The translations under genes and the position numbers were made by a program. The notes beneath the pieces are model-generated. The model saw only the letters and a program-made list of their open reading frames with translations, did not search any database and was not told the origin of the DNA. A stretch of DNA of 64,000 nucleotides from Paraburkholderia sp. PGU19 (GTDB taxonomy: Bacteria; Pseudomonadota; Gammaproteobacteria; Burkholderiales; Burkholderiaceae): assembly GCF_013426915.1 (NCBI RefSeq), contig NZ_AP023181.1, positions 1,922,001 to 1,986,000 of the forward strand, written 5' to 3'. Each line of letters starts with the position of its first letter. Positions within the stretch are counted from its first letter, which is position 1. Positions 18,813-26,215 of this stretch are shown one piece after another.

Positions 18813-19555
18813 CAGGTCGCTGTCCGGCCGCCATTCACGCGTAGCACCTCGCCCGTCATGAATCCGGCCGATGCAACGTAGACGATCGCCTCGGCGATTT
18901 CGTCCGGAGTGCCGGCGCGCTTGAGCGGCACGGTGTCGAGAAACGCGGCCTTGCGCTCGGATGTCTGCGTGAGACGGTCGAGCATCTGCGTTTGCACGGG
19001 CCCCGGCGCGACGGCGTTGACGCGTACGCCAAACGCAGCGGCTTCGAGGGCCGCCGATTTCGTCAGGCCTTCAACGGCATGCTTGCTCGCGACATAAAGC
19101 GATGCGCCCGCCGCGCCGCGCGCGCCCATCGTCGATGACACGTTGACGATGCTGCCGCTGCGTTGCGCCGACATCGCGCGCAACTGGTGCTTCATCGCGA
19201 GCAGGGTGCCGAGCACGTTCGCGTCGAACACGGCGCTATAGCGCTCGACTGTCTGTTCGACAACGGGCGCGGATTCTCCTTCCGTGCCTGCCGCGTTCAC
19301 GGCGATATCGAGTTTTCCGAAGCGCGCAAGCGTGCGCTCGACGAGCGCCTGCACGTCGTCTTCCACGCGTACATCGGCGGCGATGAATTCTGCTTCTGCG
19401 CCGAGCGAGCGGAGCGTGTCGGCGAGCGCATGGCCCTCGTCTGCGCGCCGTCCTGAGATCACGATGCGTGCCTTCGTGTGTGCAAAGGCGAGGGCGGTCG
19501 CGCGTCCGATGCCGCTCAGCGCGCCTGTCACGAGTACGACTGTTTGTTCGTTCAT
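18812..19555 (-). CDS. SDR-family oxidoreductase
   Basis: 247 residues, classical SDR: LVTGALSGIGRATA (cofactor loop), SGRRADEG (NADP-favouring basic turn), AVNAAGTEG, VNVSSTMGA (Ser) and SLYVASKHAVEGL (YxxxK). The C-terminus MTGEVLRVNGGRTAT is usual. It differs clearly from the two paralogues at 16970 and 21167. It is the last gene of the unit 21913-21110-19960-19555 and starts 9 bp after the DUF427 stop. Substrate unknown. Confidence 0.92.
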   Translation of the reverse strand: MNEQTVVLVTGALSGIGRATALAFAHTKARIVISGRRADEGHALADTLRSLGAEAEFIAADVRVEDDVQALVERTLARFGKLDIAVNAAGTEGESAPVVEQTVERYSAVFDANVLGTLLAMKHQLRAMSAQRSGSIVNVSSTMGARGAAGASLYVASKHAVEGLTKSAALEAAAFGVRVNAVAPGPVQTQMLDRLTQTSERKAAFLDTVPLKRAGTPDEIAEAIVYVASAGFMTGEVLRVNGGRTAT

Positions 19556-19564
19556 GTCGATTCC

Positions 19565-19960
19565 TTATTCACGTTCTTCGATCGAATCGACGCGGTCGCT
19601 GTAGAACGCGAGGTGCTCGCGAATCGGCTCGACAGCGGGATACGGCGACTCGTAAGTCCAGATCGCGTTGACCGCGCGCTCGCCACCCGACGGGATCGAA
19701 AAGTACGCGGCGTCGCCCTTATATGGGCAGTACGTCGAATGCTCCGTGCGTTCGAGCAGCGCGATGTCGACATCCTTTCTCGGGATGTAGAACACGGGCG
19801 GATAGTGCGCTTCGCGCAGCGTCAGCGCGTTGCGTGTGTCGGCGATGATGCGGCCCGCGACCGTGACGACGACGCGCGAAGGGTTGCGTTCGATGGTGAT
19901 GGGGTGATCGGGACCGGGAATCTTCACGGTCTTTGTATTCGGCGTGTTGTTGCTGGACAT
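19565..19960 (-). CDS. DUF427 protein
   Basis: 131 residues. The pattern RIIADTRNALTLREAHYPPVFYIPRKDVD, then STYCPYKGDAAYFSI and AIWTYESPYPA, is the DUF427 (NTP_transf_9) signature: a small beta-tent fold with a conserved Cys-Pro-x-Lys-Gly core. Function is not established. It is commonly found beside oxidoreductases, as here, between an ene-reductase (16 bp upstream) and an SDR. Confidence 0.9.
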   Translation of the reverse strand: MSSNNTPNTKTVKIPGPDHPITIERNPSRVVVTVAGRIIADTRNALTLREAHYPPVFYIPRKDVDIALLERTEHSTYCPYKGDAAYFSIPSGGERAVNAIWTYESPYPAVEPIREHLAFYSDRVDSIEERE

Positions 19961-19976
19961 GGTTTAGCTCCTTGAG

Positions 19977-21110
19977 TCAGACGGTTTCATCGCTCGATGC
20001 TTCGGCGGTGGTGTCGTCGTATGCGGGAAAGTCGGTGTACGCGCGTTCGCCGCCGCCCCAGAACGCGTCGCGTTGGTAAGGCGTGAGTGGCAGGTCGCGT
20101 CGCAGGCGCTCGGGCAAATCCGGATTCGACGAGAACCAGCGGCCGAACGCGACGAGATCGGCGTCGCCGCGTTGCAGGATCTGCTCGGCGCCCGTGCGGT
20201 CGAAGCCGCCCGCCGCGATGATCGGACCGTTGAATATCTTGCGCAGGAACGACGACGCGACAGGGACCTGACCTTCGACGAGCGTTTCCGTGCCGATCAC
20301 ACGCGGTTCGATCACGTGCAGATACGCGAGGCCATATGCATTGAGCCGTTCGGCGAAATAACCGAAGGTTGCTTCGGGGTTGCTGTCGGAGATCGCGCCC
20401 CAACGGCCGCTCGGCGACACGCGCACGCCGACGCGGTCCGCGCCCCACACGGACGCGAATGCGTCGACGAGTTCGAGCGAGAAGCGCGTGCGCTTTTCGA
20501 TCGTGCCGCCATAGGCGTCGGAGCGCTTGTTCGTGCCGTCCTGAAGGAAGGTGTCCGCGAGGTAGCCGTTCGCGTTGTGCAATTCGACGCCGTCGAAACC
20601 GGCTGCTTTCGCGCGCTCTGCTGCACGTCTGAACGATTCGACGATGGCAGGAATCTCGTTGGTTTCCAGCGCGCGATGCGGCGAGTTGGGCACCCAGCCG
20701 TTTTGCGTGAACACGGTCGTCTCGTACGGCACGACAGACGGCGCGATGGGCGCGTTGCCCCAGCTCAGATCGACGTGCGACTGGCGCCCGTCGTGCGCGA
20801 TCTGCATGAAGATGTGCGCGCCGCTCGCGTGAACGGCGTCGGTGATCTTCTGCCAGGCTTCGATATGTTCGTCGGTATAGATGCCGGGCGCGCCGAGATA
20901 GCCACGGCTGTCGTAGGAAGGATGCGCGCTTTCCGTGATCAGCAGGCCGCCTTGCGATGCGCGCTGCCGGTAGTACTCGACCATCATCGCGCTGGGGCTG
21001 TCGTCGGATTCGGAACGCAGACGCGTCATCGGCGCATGCACGATGCGGTGTGACAGTTGTATGGGGCCTACGCTTGTCGACGAGAACAGTTTCAGATTCT
21101 TGCCAGTCAC
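19977..21110 (-). CDS. Old-yellow-enzyme ene-reductase
   Basis: 377 residues from GTG 21110 (AAGG 8 nt upstream). The FMN-binding TIM barrel shows SHRIVHAPMTRLRSE at the start, QIAHDGRQSH, the substrate His/Asn pair in GVELHNANGYLADTF, and AAGGFDR and VAFGRWFSSNPDLP for phosphate binding. It reduces activated C=C bonds of enones, nitro compounds or maleimides with NAD(P)H. The frame is open to 21521, but that part overlaps the upstream SDR. A second ene-reductase is at 24089-25213. It belongs to the SDR-OYE-DUF427-SDR unit. Confidence 0.92.
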   Translation of the reverse strand: MTGKNLKLFSSTSVGPIQLSHRIVHAPMTRLRSESDDSPSAMMVEYYRQRASQGGLLITESAHPSYDSRGYLGAPGIYTDEHIEAWQKITDAVHASGAHIFMQIAHDGRQSHVDLSWGNAPIAPSVVPYETTVFTQNGWVPNSPHRALETNEIPAIVESFRRAAERAKAAGFDGVELHNANGYLADTFLQDGTNKRSDAYGGTIEKRTRFSLELVDAFASVWGADRVGVRVSPSGRWGAISDSNPEATFGYFAERLNAYGLAYLHVIEPRVIGTETLVEGQVPVASSFLRKIFNGPIIAAGGFDRTGAEQILQRGDADLVAFGRWFSSNPDLPERLRRDLPLTPYQRDAFWGGGERAYTDFPAYDDTTAEASSDETV

Positions 21111-21166
21111 TTTGGATGCCTTATCAATGGGTGTGAATCGAATGCGTTGAATTTGCTGCATGCCTG

Positions 21167-21913
21167 TCAGAGCTTCGATCCGCCGTCGACGCGCAGCGTG
21201 TCGCCCGTGATCCAGTTCGCCTTGTCGGAAGCAAGGAATGTCACGGCGCCGGCGATGTCGTCGGGCTGCGCGACGCGCTTCAGCGCCTGCAGACTCAGCG
21301 TGTAGTCGCGGCCTGCATCGGTTGTCGCGAAGCTCGACATGTCGGTTGCGACGACGCCGGGCGCGATGGCATTCACGCGCACGCCGCGCTCGCCGAGCGC
21401 CGATGCGAAGTGCCGCACGAGCGTATCGACGGCACCCTTCGTTGCGGCGTAGGCAGCCAGTTCGCCAACCGATGCACGTGCCGCCAGCGACGACAGCAGT
21501 ACGACGCTGCTGCCTTTGCACAGCATCGGCAGGAGTTGCTGGACGAGGAAGAACGGCGCGCGCACGTTGACGGCAAAGAGTTCGTCGAAATCTTCGACCG
21601 TCGTGTCTTCGATGCTTGCAGCCTTGGCGATGCCCGCGTTTGAGACGAGCACGTCGAGCCGTCCGCCGACGATGGCGCGCACGCGTTGGGCGAGCATACG
21701 GGGACCGTCGGCGGCACGCAGGTCGGCGGCGATTTTCTGCGCGTGGCCGCCGGCGGCGACGATCCCGGCGACGGTCGAGTCGGCGGCGGCTTCATTGCTG
21801 CTGTAATGCACGAGCACCTGCGCGCCGGCGCGGCCGAGCGCAAGCGCGATGGCGCGGCCAATGCCGCGGGATGCGCCCGTGACAAGCGCGGTTTTTCCAG
21901 CGAGGTCGTTCAT
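21167..21913 (-). CDS. SDR-family oxidoreductase (paralogue B)
   Basis: 248 residues, classical SDR with TGASRGIGRA, LVSNAGIA, LLSSLAARA and AAYAATKGAVDT (YxxxK), ending ITGDTLRVDGGSKL exactly as paralogue A (16970-17716). It is the first gene of the minus-strand unit and is divergent from the LysR gene at 22144. The shared 40-bp element lies about 140 bp upstream. The expected role is NADP(H)-dependent carbonyl reduction in the same pathway as the ene-reductase. Confidence 0.92.
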   Translation of the reverse strand: MNDLAGKTALVTGASRGIGRAIALALGRAGAQVLVHYSSNEAAADSTVAGIVAAGGHAQKIAADLRAADGPRMLAQRVRAIVGGRLDVLVSNAGIAKAASIEDTTVEDFDELFAVNVRAPFFLVQQLLPMLCKGSSVVLLSSLAARASVGELAAYAATKGAVDTLVRHFASALGERGVRVNAIAPGVVATDMSSFATTDAGRDYTLSLQALKRVAQPDDIAGAVTFLASDKANWITGDTLRVDGGSKL

Positions 21914-22052
21914 GGCAAAGCTCCGGTGAGTTGATCGGCGAGACCGTCCAGCAATAACAGGCAGGCATGGCTACAAAACTGTCCTGCCAGCGTCTGTGCT
22001 GCTCGATGTGACTGCTGGCATGTAATCTAGCCTTTGCTTGCGCAAAGAAATA

Positions 22053-22117
22053 AGACTTTGTAGGCTGGCGGGCATGCTCCGAAAGCATGGCTTGTGAAGC
22101 ATGGCTTGTGAAGCATG
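22053..22117. promoter_or_regulatory. Shared 40-bp element, copy 2, plus 14-bp tandem repeats
   Basis: 22053-22092 matches 18773-18812 at 33 of 40 positions. It is overlapped by direct repeats of AGCATGGCTTGTGA (22083-22096 and 22097-22110) with a partial third (22111-22117). It sits between the divergent SDR gene and the LysR gene (start 22144), the usual place for a LysR autoregulatory/activation site. Confidence 0.6.
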
Positions 22118-22143
22118 CAAAACGGGGCGAAACAGGAGGAAGC

Positions 22144-23028
22144 ATGGAGTTACGCCATCTGCGCTATTTCGTTGCCGTAGCGGAAACGGGCAGCCTCACG
22201 GTCGCCGCGGAGCAACGGCTGTTCACGTCACAGCCATCGCTCAGCCGGCAGATCCGCGATCTCGAAGACGAGGTCAAGGCGGAACTGTTCAGCCGGAGCG
22301 CGCGGGGCGTCGAGTTGACCGCGTCGGGCAAGGCGTTCCTCGACCATGCACGGCTTGCGCTCGCACAGGTCGACGCCGCCATCGAAGCCGCGCGGCGCGC
22401 GTCGCGTCCGGCCAAGCAGGTCTTCGCGCTCGGTTTTCTGACGGGTCAGGAAATGACGTGGCTGCCGCGCGCCATGCAGGTCTTGCGCGACGAGTTACCG
22501 AACATCGACGTGACGGTGTCGAGCGGCTACTCGCCCGATCTCGCCGACGCCGTGGCGCGCGGCAAGCTTGATCTCGCGTTCGTGCGCAGGGAGCCGGGGC
22601 TCGATCTCGATTACCGTGTCGTCTATCGCGAGAAGCTTGTCGTGCTGATGCCGAGCGACCATCGGCTGACGGCGAAGCAGGCGATCCGTCCGTCGGATCT
22701 GAAAGGCGAGACGTTCATCATGGCGTCGAACAAGGCGCGCGTGCTGCACGATGTGGTCGCGCAATATCTGCAGGAGAATGGGCTCGATCCGAAGCCCGAG
22801 CATGGTGTCGATAACCTTGCGATGGCGATGTCGCTGGTTGCGTCGACACGCGGGCTTTCGTTGATGCCCGAATACGCGAACAATCTGCTGCCGTGGTCGG
22901 TGGTCAGCCGTCCGCTGGTAGGCGAGGCGCCGACCGTCGATCTCGCGATCGGCTACAGTCGATCGAATGCGTCGCCTGTGCTGAAGCTGTTTTTGTCGAG
23001 GGCGGATGAACTGGTGGACGTTCGCTGA
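22144..23028 (+). CDS. LysR-family regulator (HcaR-like)
   Basis: 294 residues: N-terminal winged HTH (LRHLRYFVAVAETGSLTVAAEQRLFTSQPSLSRQIRDLE), then a two-lobed periplasmic-binding-like effector domain (about 90-294) with a typical LVVLMPSDHRL segment. ATG 22144 follows GGAGGAAGC. It is divergent from the SDR-OYE-DUF427-SDR unit, and the intergenic region carries repeats likely to be its binding sites. The same element in front of the hydrolase-SDR-GST unit suggests that it controls both units. Confidence 0.9.
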   Translation: MELRHLRYFVAVAETGSLTVAAEQRLFTSQPSLSRQIRDLEDEVKAELFSRSARGVELTASGKAFLDHARLALAQVDAAIEAARRASRPAKQVFALGFLTGQEMTWLPRAMQVLRDELPNIDVTVSSGYSPDLADAVARGKLDLAFVRREPGLDLDYRVVYREKLVVLMPSDHRLTAKQAIRPSDLKGETFIMASNKARVLHDVVAQYLQENGLDPKPEHGVDNLAMAMSLVASTRGLSLMPEYANNLLPWSVVSRPLVGEAPTVDLAIGYSRSNASPVLKLFLSRADELVDVR

Positions 23029-23101
23029 GTGAACGGCTGACCTATATTGGCAGGATGTGCCGGACATTCACCCGGCTTCGCACAGAACGGGAGTCAACAC
23101 G

Positions 23102-24037
23102 ATGGACCGCCTTGCGGCGATCGAAATCTTTATCCGCGTCGTCGATACAGGTTCCTTTTCGGCTGCGGCGCGACACTTCGATATCGGCCAGCCGGCCGCG
23201 TCGAAAGCCGTTGCGCAGCTCGAAGAGTGGCTCGGCGTCAAGTTGCTGTTGCGCTCGACGCGCGCGCTCACGCCGACGGAAGCCGGTCAGAACTTCTATC
23301 AGCGCGCGAGACGTGCCGTCGAAGAAGCGGATGAGGCCGTGCTGGCGGCGCGAGGCACGGCAGCGGGGCTGACGGGCAAGCTGAGGGTGTCGGCGGCCGT
23401 TTGCTTCGCGCGGCTGCACATCGTGCCGCGCTTGCCTGCCTTTCTCGAACAGCACCCGGAGCTCGATCTCGAACTCGTGCTCGACGATCGCAACATCGAT
23501 CTCGTCGAAGAGGGCATCGACCTCGCATTGCGGATGGGCGAACTGGCGGACTCGAACATGACGGCGCGACGCATTGCCGTCGCGCGCCGGCGCGTGCTCG
23601 CGACGCCTGCCTATTTCGATCGGCACGGTATGCCGCAAGCGCCCGCCGATCTGCACGCGCATCGTGCTGTCGTCTATACACGCGACTACGGTGGCGGAGA
23701 AGACTGGACCTTTCGCAGGGAAACAGCGGAGTCGCCCGTGCGGCTGCAGGGCCGCGTGAGGATCTCCGCGACCGAGGGCCTGCGCGCGGCCGTCTTCGCG
23801 GATATGGGCCTTGCCGTCGCGTCGGAATGGGCCTTTTGGCCTGAACTGAAATCGGGCGCAGTCGTTTCGGTGATGGACGACTGGATGCTGCCGGCCATTC
23901 CGTTATCCGCCGTTTATCCGACGGGACGGCTGGCCAGCAGCAAGGCGCGTCAGTTCACCGCATTTGTCGAAGAGTGCCTTGCGCCTGAGTTCGCGCCGGA
24001 ACGCTTCATTGGCCGCGGCAACTCGCAGGCCGCGTGA
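23102..24037 (+). CDS. LysR-family regulator
   Basis: 311 residues: HTH in RLAAIEIFIRVVDTGSFSAAARHFDIGQPAASKAVAQLE, then an effector-binding domain with LRVSAAVCFARLHIVPRLPAFL and DLALRMGELADSNM, typical of the DsdC/CrgA-like LysR group that often controls SDR or ene-reductase genes. ATG 23102 follows GGGAG. It is convergent with the ene-reductase at 24089-25213, and its targets are probably in this island. Confidence 0.9.
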   Translation: MDRLAAIEIFIRVVDTGSFSAAARHFDIGQPAASKAVAQLEEWLGVKLLLRSTRALTPTEAGQNFYQRARRAVEEADEAVLAARGTAAGLTGKLRVSAAVCFARLHIVPRLPAFLEQHPELDLELVLDDRNIDLVEEGIDLALRMGELADSNMTARRIAVARRRVLATPAYFDRHGMPQAPADLHAHRAVVYTRDYGGGEDWTFRRETAESPVRLQGRVRISATEGLRAAVFADMGLAVASEWAFWPELKSGAVVSVMDDWMLPAIPLSAVYPTGRLASSKARQFTAFVEECLAPEFAPERFIGRGNSQAA

Positions 24038-24088
24038 CGCATCTGTTTCGAACCAGGATGTGCGAATGCGTCCGCGTGCGCGAGTTGC

Positions 24089-25213
24089 TCAGGCGTTCTC
24101 TTCGGTACTTTCCAACGCTTGAGCCTCTTCATGCGTGAGGAAGTCCGAATAGTCCGCTTCCGTGCCGCCCCAGAACGCCGCGCGCACATACGGTGTGAGC
24201 GGCAGATCGTGCTTCAGGCGATACGGCAGATCGGGATTCGACGAGAAGTGGCGGCCGAACGCGACGAGATCGGCATCGCCTGATTCGACCGTTGCAATGG
24301 CGCTCGCACGATCGAACCCGCCCGCCGCGATGATCGGACCCGAGAAGTGCTTGCGCAGATACTTCGTCGCGACGAGCGGATGGTCGTGATGCAGCGTGTC
24401 GTCGCCTTTGACGCGCGGTTCGATCACGTGCAGATAAGCGATCCCGTACGAGTCGAGCATCCGTGCCACGTAGCTGAACGTCGCTTCGGGGTCGCTGTCG
24501 GAAATGCCGCCCCATTCGCCCGAAGGTGAAATCCGTACGCCGACGCGGTCCGCGCCCCACACCGAGATCAGTGCTTCGAGCGTTTCGCGCAGAAAGCGCA
24601 CGCGGTTTTCGATCGGGCCGCCGTATGCGTCCGTCCGCTGGTTGGTGCCGTCCTGGATGAACTGGTCGACGAGATAGCCGTTCGCCGCGTGAAGCTCGAC
24701 ACCGTCGAAGCCGGCGTCCTTTGCGCGTCGTGCGGCAGCACGGAAATCCTCCACGATCGCGGGAATTTCTTCGATGCCGAGCGCGCGATGCGGCGAGGCG
24801 GGGACGAAACCGTCTTTCGTGAGCGCCACGCCATCGAACGGCACGACGGAAGGCGCCACAGGATCGACGCCGCCCGTCATCTCGACATGGCTCTGACGGC
24901 CGCCGTGAATCAGTTGCAGGAACACGCGTCCGCCCTTTGCGTGGACGGCTTTCGCGATGGCGCGCCAGCCTTCCATCTGGCCGTCGTGGTAGATGCTTGC
25001 GGCACCGAGGTACGAGCGCGCCTGAACTGACACGCTCGCGGCTTCGACGATTTCCAGGCCGCCTGCCGATGCGCGCTGTCCGTAGAAGTCGGCCATCATC
25101 GGGCTGGGGATGTCGTCGGGTTGAATGGTGCGCAGACGGGTCATCGGCGCGAGGACCACGCGGTGTGAGAGTGTGTATGCACCTATCTGGATCGGATTGA
25201 AGAGCCTGGCCAT
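24089..25213 (-). CDS. Old-yellow-enzyme ene-reductase (second copy)
   Basis: 374 residues from ATG 25213 (AAGGA 6 nt upstream). TIM-barrel OYE features: SHRVVLAPMTRLRT, QLIHGGRQSH, the His/Asn pair in GVELHAANGYLVDQF, AAGGFDR and FGRHFSSNPDLP. It differs from the first ene-reductase in many positions, so it is an older paralogue. The frame continues upstream without a ribosome site into the neighbouring pseudogene and is not coding there. Probable role: reduction of electrophilic alkenes. Confidence 0.92.
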   Translation of the reverse strand: MARLFNPIQIGAYTLSHRVVLAPMTRLRTIQPDDIPSPMMADFYGQRASAGGLEIVEAASVSVQARSYLGAASIYHDGQMEGWRAIAKAVHAKGGRVFLQLIHGGRQSHVEMTGGVDPVAPSVVPFDGVALTKDGFVPASPHRALGIEEIPAIVEDFRAAARRAKDAGFDGVELHAANGYLVDQFIQDGTNQRTDAYGGPIENRVRFLRETLEALISVWGADRVGVRISPSGEWGGISDSDPEATFSYVARMLDSYGIAYLHVIEPRVKGDDTLHHDHPLVATKYLRKHFSGPIIAAGGFDRASAIATVESGDADLVAFGRHFSSNPDLPYRLKHDLPLTPYVRAAFWGGTEADYSDFLTHEEAQALESTEENA

Positions 25214-25368
25214 GATGTTTCCTTGAATGGATTGGAGCATCGGGGACCCGGTGCTCTCGCGATTGCGTTGATCCGCAATGTATCCATTCCGGACCGGCGC
25301 GGGAACGGGCAGAAAGGGATAGGGGTTATTCCAGACTGGGATAGGTTGCTGAATCGAACGCCTGTCAG

Positions 25369-25908
25369 CTACCCAGCCACACTGCCGACAAATCGCCCGA
25401 TGTGGTCCGGGACGGGTTGCTGATAGCCGGCGAAGGCCCAGTGATCGGCGCCATCGAGTTCGATGAATCGCGCCTACGCGACGTGACTGGCGAGATGCCG
25501 CCCAGCACCGATGTAAACGGCGCGGTCGTCCTGACGATGCAGCACCAGGGTGGGCATGGAAACCCGGCACAGGAGATGCCGCACATCCATATCGCGCAAC
25601 GCCTCGAGCACGCCCTTGATGGCTCCCGGACTCGACGCGGCCCGCAGCAAGCCTGCCCACCAGGCTCTCGCCTGTGGATCGCCTGACAGGCTCGGCGCGA
25701 ATGTTTCGATGCCTGCCACGACACACGACAGCACGCTGTCGACTGCCTTTCTGAAGGTCGTCAACCTGATGATGCCGCCCTCGACGCTGCTCAGCCCTGC
25801 GATCGCCTGGCGGGTCTGGCAGGGCAACCGGAAGCCTGTGCGAACGGCTCCTTCGCCTGCTATCGAAGCAGCGAGGCGGAATAGCGCATCGTCATGATCG
25901 GGCTTCAC
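25369..25908 (-). pseudogene. Alpha/beta hydrolase remnant
   Basis: The frame from 25908 encodes the C-terminal half of an alpha/beta hydrolase: ALRDMDVRHLLCRVSMPTLVLHRQDDRAV (strand and Asp region) and IGAGRHLASHVA. An in-frame TAG at 25474-25476 interrupts it. The same frame then continues as ARFIELDGADHWAFAGYQQPV, including the expected catalytic His, to a second stop at 25369-25371. The N-terminal half with the nucleophile Ser is absent. This looks like a decayed and truncated gene, perhaps from a hydrolase-fused regulator or cyclase. Confidence 0.65.
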
Positions 25909-26215
25909 GGTGTCGATCGGCGCAGGCGTCTGGCGCGCGCTCCAACATCGTGTTGCCTTGCGTCGTGCTGGCTCCTACATTGTGAAAGTATCCACGGGAC
26001 GTCCCTCGACTCGCCATGTACCTGAATACATCGGCATCGGGTAGACGACAAAGGACAGGTCCGCGCCATCGCGTTGTTCGAAAACAATTCAGAAATACCT
26101 GATACATTCCGCGATCGCGACTCATGCCGACAAGCCGCTATTGCCTCAATCGCCCACGATGATGCGTCTTCGTGCGCTTTGAGATCGAGTCCATGCGCCG
26201 TTATGGAGGCGAAAC
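25909..26215. other. Spacer upstream of the GH63-like gene
   Basis: No gene was recognised in these 307 bp. The 3' end carries GGAGG just before the glucosidase start; no clear promoter was picked out. Confidence 0.4.
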
